64,000 bases of DNA from JBBPYC01 sp038200275 (GTDB lineage: Bacteria > Pseudomonadota > Gammaproteobacteria > Burkholderiales > Burkholderiaceae_C). Shown here one piece after another: positions 44,010-52,542 of the stretch. The DNA lies in the NCBI GenBank assembly GCA_038200275.1, contig JBBPYC010000025.1, forward strand, positions 1 to 64,000, in the 5' to 3' direction. The position numbers were made by a program, and so were the translations under genes. Every line of letters starts with the position of its first letter. Position 1 is the first letter of the stretch. Under the pieces are notes generated by a model. It was not told the DNA's origin, did no database searches, and saw only the letters and a program-made list of their open reading frames with translations.

Positions 44010-47000
44010 TTGTTGTCCGCGTCGCCTACCGATACCGCCGAGGCCGAGCGGCTGCGCGCGCTGAGCGCACTGCAGGTGCTTGACTCGCCGCCCGAGCATA
44101 TGTTCGATGCACTGGTGCAGACGGCGGCAACGATCTGCGCCGCACCGATCGCGCTACTTACCTTGGTGGATGCCGACCGTCAGTGGTTCAAGGCCAGCGC
44201 CGGTTGGCCGCTGGCAGCTGAGACACCACGCAAGATTTCGTTTTGCACGCACACGATCGAGCATGCCGGCGATCTGCTCGAAGTGCCGGATACTTGGCTC
44301 GATCCGCGTTTTTCCGACAACCCGCTCGTAGTCGGCGAACTGGACGTGCGTTTTTATGCTGGCGCGGTGCTGCAGCTCGACAACGGCCAGCGCATCGGCA
44401 CGCTCTGCCTGCTCGACCGGCGGGTGCGTCAGCTTGATCCGGCGCAGCGCCAGGCGCTGCGGCTGCTGGCTGACATCGCGGCGCAGGCGCTGCAAGACCG
44501 CAGTACGAATGCGGTATCGGCTGCTAGTCGGGTACGCTTTCAGGCCATGCTTGACGGCTTTCCGCTGGGTGTGTTCGAAGCCGACGGCGAAGGCATATGT
44601 CGCTATGTGAACGACCGTTGTATCGCGTTACTTGGCGGCACGCGGCAGCAGCGCGTCGGAGCCCACTGGACCGATGGGCTGCACGAGGGCGACCAAGCCA
44701 GAGTGCTGACCGAGTGGCAGCGCAGCACACGTGCCAGCGGCGAGTTCGACGGGCAGTTTCGCGTGAATGGCTCCTCGGGCTTGCGACACTTGCGGGCGCG
44801 TGGTGCCCTTCTGCATGACGTGCAGGGTCGTCCGGACGGCTACGTCGGTTCGGTCCAGGACGTGACCGAGCGCGTACAGGTGGTGCAGGAGCTTGCGGCC
44901 GAACGGCAGCGGCTTGCCTACATCATCGAAGGCGCTGCGACCGGTACCTGGGAAATCAACGTGCAGACCGATGCGGTTCGCTGTAACGAGCAGTGGGCTG
45001 CGATGATTGGCCTCACCTTGGCAGAACTCGGTCCCCCGACACTGCAGACCTGGGTCGACTACACCCATCCGGATGACGTGGCGCGCGCACGTGCGGAGTT
45101 GGTACGGCATTTCAGGGGCGAGAGCGAGCGTTTTGAATGCGGATTCCGCATGCGCCATCGTGACGGTCAATGGGTCAGCGTGCTGAGCCGCGGCCGTGTG
45201 CTGACGCGCACATCGGACGGCAAGGCCGAATGGATGTTCGGCACCCACGTCGACGTCACACAGTTGCGGCAGCAGCAGGACGCGCTCGTCAAGAGCGAGG
45301 CACTGCTCAATCGCGCCAGTGATGCAGCGGGGATCGGCGTCTGGGAGCTTGATCTGATCACCAGCCGGGTGACCTGGTCCAAGCAGGCGCGCCGGATCCA
45401 TGGGGTGTCCGAGTCATACGAGCCAACCATGCTGGAGGGAATCGACTACTACGAGCCGGATGCCCGGCCCGTGGTACAGGCTGCGATAGAGCAAGCCATT
45501 GCGTCGGGTGAGAGCTGTGACTTCGAACTTCCGTTCATCCAGGCTGGCGGCCAGCGCATCTACGTGCGCGTGATCGGCAGGGTCGAATACAACGCGGACG
45601 GCAAGGCGGCACGGCTACTTGGCACGATCCAGGACGTGACGCGGCTGCACCGGCTCGGCGCAGAGCTGGCCGAGCAGCACGAGCTGATGCGGGTCACGCT
45701 GAAATCGATCGGCGACGCCGTCATCACTACCGACAGGTCCGGTTGCGTGAGCTGGCTGAATCCGGTGGCCGAGCGTCTGACCGGCTGGCCCGCAACGGAC
45801 GCAGTTGGCCGCCCGGCCATGCAGGTGCTGCAGATCGTTGACGGTGAGACGCGGCTGCCGGCGCTGGATCCGATCGCGCGCTGCCTGGAGCAAGGCGTCG
45901 TCACCGGCTTGGCCAGCCATACCGTGCTGCTGTCGCGCGACGGCCAGGAGTTCGGTATCGAGGACTCGGCCGCTCCGATTCGTAACGAGCAAGGCGAACT
46001 GATGGGCGTCGTGCTGGTGTTTCGCGACGTCACCGAGCAACGCCGCATGAATGGCGAGATGAATTACCGCGCCACGCATGACGCGTTGACCGGGCTGGTG
46101 AATCGGGTCGAGTTCGAAGCGCGCCTGCACCGCGTGCTGGACAACTCCTTGAGCGAGCGACCCGACGCGCATTCGCTGCTGTTCATCGATCTGGACCAGT
46201 TCAAGATCGTGAACGACGCCTGTGGGCATTCGGTCGGTGATCAATTGCTGCAGCAGGTCAGTGCGCTGCTGCGTGAGACGGTGCGCGCCAGCGACACGCT
46301 CGCGCGGCTCGGCGGCGACGAGTTCGGTGTGATTTTGGAGGACTGCGCACCGGAGCAGGCGCAGCGTGTCGCACAGCAAATCTGCGAGCGCATGAACGAC
46401 TTCCGCTTCGCGCATGAGGGGCGGCGTTTTCGGATCGGCACGAGCATCGGCCTGGTGCCGCTGGATGCCCGGTTGGGCACCACTGCAGCCATCATGCAGG
46501 CGGCCGACAGCGCTTGCTATGCGGCCAAGGAAGCCGGGCGCAACCGGGTCCATGCCTGGCTCGATACCGACCATGCGATCCGCGCACGCAGCGGTGACAT
46601 GCAGTGGGCCACGCGGCTGGAACAGGCGCTCGATGAAGATCATTTCGTGCTTTTTGCGCAGCGTATCGAAGCGCTCACCGACAAGAATTCAGGCGATGCG
46701 CTGCACTTTGAAGTGCTGCTGCGGCTGGTCCAGGGCGACGGCGAACTGGTGCTGCCCGGCGCGTTCCTGCCGGCGGCCGAACGCTTCCACTTGGCTTCCC
46801 GCATTGATCGCTGGGTGCTGCGCAATGCGATCGCCGAGCTTGCCGCGCTGCCGGACCTGGAGCGCATCGGCACGATCTCGATCAACCTGTCCGGCCAGTC
46901 GGTCGGCGACCGGGCCTTTCACGGCCATGCGATCGAGGCGTTGATGCAGGCGGGTTCGCGCTTGCGCGAGCGGATCTGTCTGGAAATCACCGAGACCGCC

Positions 47001-47372
47001 GCTGTGACCAACATGATCGACGCAATGCTGTTCATCGAGCAGGCGCGTGCGTTGGGCGTGCGCATCGCGCTCGACGACTTCGGCGCAGGCGCGTCGTCGT
47101 TCAGCTATCTGAAGAACCTGACCGTGGACTTGCTCAAGATCGACGGCCAGTACATCCAGAATCTGCTCGACAACGGGCTGGACGACGCGGCCGTGCGTTG
47201 CTTTGTCGATGTGGCGCGCGTGCTGGGTGTGCCCACCGTAGCCGAGTTCGTTGACCGGCCCGAACTGCTGCAACGCGTGCGCGAGATCGGCATCGACTAT
47301 GCGCAAGGCTTCTTGCTGCATCGCCCGGAACCGCTGCGCAACTTGGCGATGCGGCAACCGGTGGGTGGTTGA
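44010..47372 (+). CDS. GAF-PAS-GGDEF-EAL cyclic-di-GMP signalling protein
   Basis: About 1120 residues, cytoplasmic, with no membrane segment. A GAF domain (15-165) is followed by four PAS/PAC units (about 170-290, 300-415, 425-545, 550-670), a GGDEF domain at 690-845 and an EAL domain at 860-1115. The GGDEF motif is intact (RLGGDEFGV). The EAL signature reads EVLLR instead of EALVR, but the metal-binding DDFGAG and the downstream lysine in LLKIDGQYI are kept, so both synthesis and breakdown of cyclic-di-GMP remain possible. Only TTG codons (44010, 44013) are available as start. It stands alone. Confidence 0.92.
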   Translation: MLSASPTDTAEAERLRALSALQVLDSPPEHMFDALVQTAATICAAPIALLTLVDADRQWFKASAGWPLAAETPRKISFCTHTIEHAGDLLEVPDTWLDPRFSDNPLVVGELDVRFYAGAVLQLDNGQRIGTLCLLDRRVRQLDPAQRQALRLLADIAAQALQDRSTNAVSAASRVRFQAMLDGFPLGVFEADGEGICRYVNDRCIALLGGTRQQRVGAHWTDGLHEGDQARVLTEWQRSTRASGEFDGQFRVNGSSGLRHLRARGALLHDVQGRPDGYVGSVQDVTERVQVVQELAAERQRLAYIIEGAATGTWEINVQTDAVRCNEQWAAMIGLTLAELGPPTLQTWVDYTHPDDVARARAELVRHFRGESERFECGFRMRHRDGQWVSVLSRGRVLTRTSDGKAEWMFGTHVDVTQLRQQQDALVKSEALLNRASDAAGIGVWELDLITSRVTWSKQARRIHGVSESYEPTMLEGIDYYEPDARPVVQAAIEQAIASGESCDFELPFIQAGGQRIYVRVIGRVEYNADGKAARLLGTIQDVTRLHRLGAELAEQHELMRVTLKSIGDAVITTDRSGCVSWLNPVAERLTGWPATDAVGRPAMQVLQIVDGETRLPALDPIARCLEQGVVTGLASHTVLLSRDGQEFGIEDSAAPIRNEQGELMGVVLVFRDVTEQRRMNGEMNYRATHDALTGLVNRVEFEARLHRVLDNSLSERPDAHSLLFIDLDQFKIVNDACGHSVGDQLLQQVSALLRETVRASDTLARLGGDEFGVILEDCAPEQAQRVAQQICERMNDFRFAHEGRRFRIGTSIGLVPLDARLGTTAAIMQAADSACYAAKEAGRNRVHAWLDTDHAIRARSGDMQWATRLEQALDEDHFVLFAQRIEALTDKNSGDALHFEVLLRLVQGDGELVLPGAFLPAAERFHLASRIDRWVLRNAIAELAALPDLERIGTISINLSGQSVGDRAFHGHAIEALMQAGSRLRERICLEITETAAVTNMIDAMLFIEQARALGVRIALDDFGAGASSFSYLKNLTVDLLKIDGQYIQNLLDNGLDDAAVRCFVDVARVLGVPTVAEFVDRPELLQRVREIGIDYAQGFLLHRPEPLRNLAMRQPVGG

Positions 47373-47505
47373 AACCGATCGTCAGCCGGCGGTAAAGCCT
47401 GTCGTCTGACGCGGACCCACAGGCGTTGTTCGCGTTTGCGGGCCGGTTGCAGTGGGTCCCATGAGTCATCCCCGCCGTGTCTTGCGCGTTTTCATGAGCT
47501 GCCCA

Positions 47506-49008
47506 ATGAACGTTTTTGCCGAACATTCATGCCGCGCGCTGGTAGCCGCTGTGGCCCTGCTGGCGACTGGCTGCAGCGCGGTGTCTGCGAAACCGGCATC
47601 CCCGCCTGCGCGCTGGTCAGGCGTTGCCGCATCGCCTGCACCCGCTGCCGCAGTGCCCAGCGGTGCACGGCCCCATGTCCCGGACAGCGCGTTGCCAGCC
47701 ACCGCCCGGGCCCAGATCGACGCAATGACGATCACGCGCGTGCCGATGCTCGATCTGGTGCGCGAGATGGCCCAGCTACGCAAGGGCGCCAACGACTTGC
47801 CGAACGACAGCGACGCGAAGCAGGCCGCGCGCAAGGCCTACCAACAGGCCATGAACCAGCTCGAACAAGAGGGCGCCACCCGCCACCTGCTGCGTGCGCT
47901 GTATTCGCCGAATCGGCTGCAGCAGCAGATGACCTGGTTTTGGCTGAACCACTTCAGCGTGCACGACCGCAAAGCCGATCTGCGCGCGATGGTTGGCGAC
48001 TATGAGGACAGCGCGTTGCGGCCGCACGCGCTGGGCCGCTTCCGCGATCTGCTCGGCGCGGTCGCGCACCATCCGGCCATGCTGCGTTACCTGGACAACG
48101 CGCAGAACGTCGCGAACAAGATCAACGAGAACTACGCGCGCGAACTGATGGAGCTGCACACGCTGGGCGTGGATGCAGGCTACAGCCAGCGCGACGTGCA
48201 GGAACTGGCACGCGTGCTGACCGGCGTCGGTATCGCGCGCGACGGTGCCGAACCCAAACTGCCACCGAACTTGCGGCCGTACCACGTGCAACGTGGCCTG
48301 TTCGCATTCGACCCGCGCCGGCACGACTTCGGCGCCAAACAGTTCCTCGGTGAGCCGATTCGCGCGCAAGGTCTGGCCGAGCTCGACGAGGCACTGGACC
48401 GGCTGGCGCGGCGCCCCGCCACCGCGCGTTTCATCAGCAAAAAACTCGCGGTCTGGTGGCTGGCCGACGAGCCGCCTGCATCGCTGATTGACCGCATGGC
48501 GCAGACCTTTCAGCGCACGGACGGCGACATCGCGCAAGTCCTGCAGACGATGTTCGGCGCGCCCGAATATCACGCCGCGGCTGGCAACAAGTTCAAGGAT
48601 CCGATGCGCTATGTCACCTCGGCTCTGCAGCTCATGCAGGGCGACCCGGTGATCGTGAACATGACGCCGGTGCTGAACGCGTTGAACCGCATGGGCGAGC
48701 CGCTCTACGGCCGGCAGACGCCCGACGGCTATCCGATCGACGGTGCGTCCTGGGCCAGCGCGGGGCAGATGGCGACACGGTTCGAGATCGCCAAGGCGAT
48801 CGGCACCGGCCAGATGCCGTTGTTCGATGCGCAGGGCACGCCGCCGCAGGATCGACACCGCGTGGTGCCCAACATCGATGACGCCAGGTTCCAACGCGAC
48901 ATCGCGCCGAAGCTGAGCGCCGCAACCCGCGCTGCGCTGGCTCAGGCCAAAGGGCCGCAGGAATGGAACACGTTCCTGCTGTCGTCGCCTGAGTTCATGA
49001 AGCAGTAA
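47506..49008 (+). CDS. DUF1800 family lipoprotein
   Basis: About 500 residues. The start at ATG 47506 gives a lipoprotein signal (MNVFAEHSCRALVAAVALLATGC) with lipobox LATGC; ATG 47461 is an in-frame alternative. DUF1800 features include QQQMTWFWLNHFSVH, NYARELMELHTLGVDAGYSQRDVQELARVLTG and RRHDFGAKQFLG. Family members are secreted helical proteins of unknown function that regularly sit next to DUF1501 genes, as here (gap of 45 bases). Anchorage at the outer membrane is inferred from the lipobox. Confidence 0.88.
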   Translation: MNVFAEHSCRALVAAVALLATGCSAVSAKPASPPARWSGVAASPAPAAAVPSGARPHVPDSALPATARAQIDAMTITRVPMLDLVREMAQLRKGANDLPNDSDAKQAARKAYQQAMNQLEQEGATRHLLRALYSPNRLQQQMTWFWLNHFSVHDRKADLRAMVGDYEDSALRPHALGRFRDLLGAVAHHPAMLRYLDNAQNVANKINENYARELMELHTLGVDAGYSQRDVQELARVLTGVGIARDGAEPKLPPNLRPYHVQRGLFAFDPRRHDFGAKQFLGEPIRAQGLAELDEALDRLARRPATARFISKKLAVWWLADEPPASLIDRMAQTFQRTDGDIAQVLQTMFGAPEYHAAAGNKFKDPMRYVTSALQLMQGDPVIVNMTPVLNALNRMGEPLYGRQTPDGYPIDGASWASAGQMATRFEIAKAIGTGQMPLFDAQGTPPQDRHRVVPNIDDARFQRDIAPKLSAATRAALAQAKGPQEWNTFLLSSPEFMKQ

Positions 49009-49053
49009 TTGGTGCTGGCGGCGACTGCTCACATTCTTTTATCGGATTTCCAG

Positions 49054-50250
49054 ATGAAACGCCGTCTGCTCGTTCAATCGCTCGCTGCCGCGCCGCTGAT
49101 GCACAGTGCAGGGCAACTTTGGGCTGCGCCCGCTGCGGGCTCCAAGCTGCTCTTCGTGTTCTTGCGCGGCGCCTATGACGCCTGCAACCTGCTGGTGCCG
49201 ACCTCAAGCAGTTTTTATTACGAGTCGCGGCCCGACATTGCGATCGCCAAAGCAGGCAGCGATGCGGGCCGCGACGCTGCACTGGCCATCGACGCCGATT
49301 GGGGCCTGCACCCCGCGTTGCGCCAATCGATCCATCCCATGTTCCAGCGCGGCGAGGTGGCGTTCATCCCGTTCGCGGGCACCGATGACGCCTCGCGCAG
49401 CCATTTCGAAACACAGAACAGCATCGAACTCGGCCAGCCGCTGCAGGGCACGCGCGACTTTCGCTCCGGCTTCATGAACCGGCTGGCTGGGGTGGTGGGG
49501 GGTGCGCGGCCGATGGCGTTCACCGCGCAACTGCCGCTGGCTCTGCAGGGCGAGGTGCAGGTGGCCAATACCGCGCTGAACCGGCTGGCCACCAGGGCCG
49601 CGCTCGACCCGCGCCAGAGCAGCATCATCGCGTCGATGTATCAGGGCACCGCGTTGGGCAGCCGAGTCGATGATGGTTTCCGCGTGCAGCACGAAGTGCT
49701 GCGCGAGACCGCGAAAGAAATGGACGCCGCCAGCCGCGACGCGATCTCTGCCAAGGGTTTCGGGGGCCAAGCGCGCCGCATCGCGCGGCTCATGAAAGAC
49801 GACCAATACAACCTCGGCTTCGTCGACATCGGCGGCTGGGACACGCATGTGAACCAGGGCGGCGCGCAGGGCTATCTGGCGAATCGGCTGGATGAACTGG
49901 GCCAGGGTTTGGCGGCTTATGCGCAGGAAATGGGCGCTGCCTGGAAGCAGACCACGGTGGTCGTGATCAGCGAATTCGGCCGCACGTTCCGCCAAAACGG
50001 CAACCGGGGCACCGACCACGGCCACGGCACCGTCTACTGGGTGCTTGGCGGCGGTGTGAAGGGGGGTCGAGTGGCCGGCGAGCAGGTGCGGGTGGAATCG
50101 GCCACGCTGTTTCAGGACCGCGATTTTCCAGTGAAGAATGAATACCGCGCGGTGCTTGGCGGATTGTTCGCGCGCCAGTTCGGCTTGCGGCCCGCGCACC
50201 TCGACAAGGTGTTTGCGGGCGTGGCGCCGCGCGACTTGAAGCTGGTGTGA
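49054..50250 (+). CDS. DUF1501 family exported protein
   Basis: 398 residues from ATG 49054. The N-terminus MKRRLLVQSLAAAPLMHSAGQLWAAPA looks like a signal sequence. Alkaline-phosphatase/sulfatase-like fold features follow: FVFLRGAYDACNLLVP, DIGGWDTHVNQGGAQGYL, VVVISEFGRTFRQNGNRGTDHGHGTVYWVLGG. The D-x-H and DHGHG motifs suggest a metal site, but no activity is established for the family. It forms an operon with the DUF1800 lipoprotein. Confidence 0.9.
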   Translation: MKRRLLVQSLAAAPLMHSAGQLWAAPAAGSKLLFVFLRGAYDACNLLVPTSSSFYYESRPDIAIAKAGSDAGRDAALAIDADWGLHPALRQSIHPMFQRGEVAFIPFAGTDDASRSHFETQNSIELGQPLQGTRDFRSGFMNRLAGVVGGARPMAFTAQLPLALQGEVQVANTALNRLATRAALDPRQSSIIASMYQGTALGSRVDDGFRVQHEVLRETAKEMDAASRDAISAKGFGGQARRIARLMKDDQYNLGFVDIGGWDTHVNQGGAQGYLANRLDELGQGLAAYAQEMGAAWKQTTVVVISEFGRTFRQNGNRGTDHGHGTVYWVLGGGVKGGRVAGEQVRVESATLFQDRDFPVKNEYRAVLGGLFARQFGLRPAHLDKVFAGVAPRDLKLV

Positions 50251-50320
50251 ATCCCGTGGTTCATTCGCGCTCGATGCCTGCGCGTGCGTTTTGCTGCGCC
50301 CGATCGAACGGAGGTGCAAG

Positions 50321-50830
50321 GTGAACCGCAAAGTAGCCCCAGCGACGGTGCAAGTCTGCCCGTGCGGTCGGCTTGGCGCACGCAGTCAACCGCTCGGCTT
50401 CGCTGTGTGCTGTGGGCGTTTCCTGGACCACTTCGACACCACGCCTGCACCCGATCCCGAATCGCTGATGCGCTCGCGCTACAGCGCGTTCGTGCTGGAA
50501 CGCGCCGACTATCTGCGCGCCACCTGGCACCTGAGCACGCGGCCGGCCGATGATTTGCGCTTCGACCCCGGCACGCGCTGGCTCGGGCTCGACGTGCGGT
50601 CGCACCGCGTCACTGGCAGCGACCGTGCCGAGGTCGAATTCATTGCGCGCTATCGCGCCGCAGGCCGTGCGGTGCGGATCGCCGAACGCAGCCGGTTCGT
50701 GCGGGAAGACGCGCGGTGGTTCTACGTCGACGGCGATGATTTGTCTATGGCGGCGGCCGGCGCCGTGTCTACAGCGTCGTCCTCGACGTCCACCGACCCT
50801 AACGCGGCCGCCGCCAACCGGCGTGCGTGA
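50321..50830 (+). CDS. YchJ-like (UPF0225) protein with SEC-C-type zinc motif
   Basis: 169 residues from GTG 50321, preceded by GGAGG. The N-terminal CPCG...CCGRFLD is the SEC-C-type metal motif, followed by the YchJ core SLMRSRYSAFVLERADYLRATWHLSTRP and ending with ARWFYVDGD. Most homologues end near that point. The last 30 or so residues (Ala/Ser/Thr-rich) are read through the tail of the convergent DUF2239 gene. Function unknown. Confidence 0.85.
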   Translation: MNRKVAPATVQVCPCGRLGARSQPLGFAVCCGRFLDHFDTTPAPDPESLMRSRYSAFVLERADYLRATWHLSTRPADDLRFDPGTRWLGLDVRSHRVTGSDRAEVEFIARYRAAGRAVRIAERSRFVREDARWFYVDGDDLSMAAAGAVSTASSSTSTDPNAAAANRRA

Positions 50831-51375
50831 TCGCGCAGGTCGGCGGGCCACGGCTCGGTACGCGCCGCAAACGTCGCCCCGTCGCCCGCATACAGCGCGC
50901 GGGCGGCCTCCTCATAGCCCGGTGCATCACCGAGCATCGTCAGCATGAAGCGGTCCGCGGCCATCTGCGCCTGCCGCGCCGCATCGCGCCCGCGATTGGC
51001 GATGCGCGCTGCGTCCACCAGCTTGCGCAGCGTGACCGAGGCGCCGCCCGGTTGGCTGGCAAGCCATTCCCAATGTCGCGGCAGCAACGTGACTTCCCGC
51101 CCGACCACGCCGAGCTTGGGCCGCCCGGCTGCGCGCGGTGCGGCGGGGTCATCGTTTGGCCCAGAAGTGGCTGTCGGTGTGGGTAGGAAGCGCGCCGCCA
51201 CGTCTGCCTCGCTGCCGCGCAGATCGAACTCGACCATGCGGCCGGTGGCGTCATCGAACGTAAGCACGGTGGCGCCCGGGTCGGCCTCAAGCGTGCGTTT
51301 GACGACCCGCGCGACTTCGGCAGGTGCGCCCGATGCAAGGAAGCGGTGGTGGGTAAAGGCAGTGCAAGTGGTCAT
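50722..51375 (-). CDS. DUF2239 family protein
   Basis: 217 residues. Typical DUF2239 pattern: FLASGAPAEVARVVKRTLEADPGATVLTFDDATGR, VEFDLRGSEADVAARF, then REVTLLPRHWEWLASQPGGASVTLRKLVDAAR and GYEEAARALYAGD. Cytoplasmic, function unknown. Its last 109 bases overlap the end of the YchJ-like gene on the other strand. The upstream region is AT-rich with a small inverted repeat. Confidence 0.88.
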   Translation of the reverse strand: MTTCTAFTHHRFLASGAPAEVARVVKRTLEADPGATVLTFDDATGRMVEFDLRGSEADVAARFLPTPTATSGPNDDPAAPRAAGRPKLGVVGREVTLLPRHWEWLASQPGGASVTLRKLVDAARIANRGRDAARQAQMAADRFMLTMLGDAPGYEEAARALYAGDGATFAARTEPWPADLRDHARRLAAAALGSVDVEDDAVDTAPAAAIDKSSPST

Positions 51376-51413
51376 GGCAGCGAGAGCAAATAGTCGAGCT
51401 GTATATATTAGCC

Positions 51414-51429
51414 GGATAAAATACTATCC
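51414..51429. promoter_or_regulatory. AT-rich promoter region with small inverted repeat
   Basis: GGATA and TATCC arms flank a 6-base spacer, next to TATATATTAG, about 40 bases upstream of the DUF2239 start. On the minus strand TAATAT could serve as a -10 box. The surrounding 40 bases are distinctly AT-rich compared with the rest of the window. Confidence 0.35.
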
Positions 51430-51581
51430 ATAATTTACCAGGGTGAAACAAGTGCGGCCTTACGAGAGACACGCGACCCGTTCAAACCGCGTTGCATGGG
51501 ACTAGGAACGATGGCTTGCTCCCCTGTCACGCTGGATTCTTCCAATCAAAAACCCAGTATCCGCACGTGCTCAAATGCTGT

Positions 51582-51627
51582 CTAGCTATGAAAATAGTAG
51601 TAACCCAGCATTTCGATTTCTCTTGGG
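51582..51627 (+). repeat. interspersed short repeat, shortened copy 2
   Basis: The 15 bases CTATGAAAATAGTAG at 51586-51600 match copy 1 exactly. The copy resumes with CGATTTCTCTTG, matching the end of copy 1 (CGATTTGTCTTG), but the middle of about 22 bases is missing. It lies just upstream of the HAD phosphatase start. Confidence 0.65.
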
Positions 51628-51649
51628 CTGCATCCCGCCCGCCAGCTTT

Positions 51650-52345
51650 ATGACCGCCATACCCACCCTCCCTTTCCAAGCCGTGCTGTTCGACTGCGAC
51701 GGCGTGCTCGTCGACAGTGAAACCATCACGAACAGCGTGTTGCGTGACATGCTCGAAGAGCTCGGCTGGTCGATGACGCTGCCCGAGAGCATGGTGCGAT
51801 TCGTCGGCAAGGCGGTGCGGGACCAGAGCGCGTTGATTGAAGCGCACACGGGCAAGCCGTTTTCCGAAAGTTGGCTGGCTGCGTTCTGGCAACGGCGCAA
51901 CGCCGCGCTGGAGACCTCCCTGCTGATCATCCCCGGCGCACTGGAGGCGGTGGCCGAATTGCACGATCGGCTCGATGGGCGCATCGCGTGTGCATCCGGC
52001 GCAGACCGCGGCAAGGTCGAATTGCAACTGCGCAAAGTGGGCCTGCTGCGCTACTTTGAAGCGCGCATCTTCAGCGGCCACGAGACACCGCGCAACAAGC
52101 CGCACCCGGACGTGTACCTGGCCGCTGCGGCAGCACTCGGCATCGATCCGGCGCACTGCGCCGTGGTGGAGGACACGGCAACTGGTGCCGCCGCCGGGCT
52201 GGCCGCCGGCGCGACGGTGTTCGGCTACTGCCCCGGCGGCTTGGGTCACGACAGCGCCGCCGCGTTGCGTGCAGCCGGCGTGCAACACCTGTTGGGTGAC
52301 ATGCAGGCGTTGCCGAGCCGGCTGGCAGGCATAACCATTGGTTGA
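51650..52345 (+). CDS. HAD-superfamily phosphatase, beta-phosphoglucomutase-like subfamily
   Basis: 231 residues from ATG 51650; the frame is open to 51575 but that part is the repeat element. HAD motif 1 is VLFDCDGVLVDSE, followed by a four-helix cap with VRFVGKAVRDQ, motif 2 ACASGADR, the motif-3 lysine in RNKPHPDVYL, and motif 4 AVVEDTATG. It probably dephosphorylates a sugar or polyol phosphate; the exact substrate is unknown. Standalone, and convergent with the MFS gene downstream. Confidence 0.88.
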   Translation: MTAIPTLPFQAVLFDCDGVLVDSETITNSVLRDMLEELGWSMTLPESMVRFVGKAVRDQSALIEAHTGKPFSESWLAAFWQRRNAALETSLLIIPGALEAVAELHDRLDGRIACASGADRGKVELQLRKVGLLRYFEARIFSGHETPRNKPHPDVYLAAAAALGIDPAHCAVVEDTATGAAAGLAAGATVFGYCPGGLGHDSAAALRAAGVQHLLGDMQALPSRLAGITIG

Positions 52346-52542
52346 GTTGCGAGACGCTGCGCTGTGCCGGACACTGGATCGACAGGCACCGTTCGGCATC
52401 GTGCGGCCAGCCTGTTGCATCCCGAGAGCACGCCGATCGCAATCCCGCAAGGCCTGCCTCGCGCCGCTGCGAGCAGATGAGGTTGCACTTGTGTGATCGG
52501 TCAGGCTTGAACAGCCGCCAATTGGGCATCAACGACCACGCC

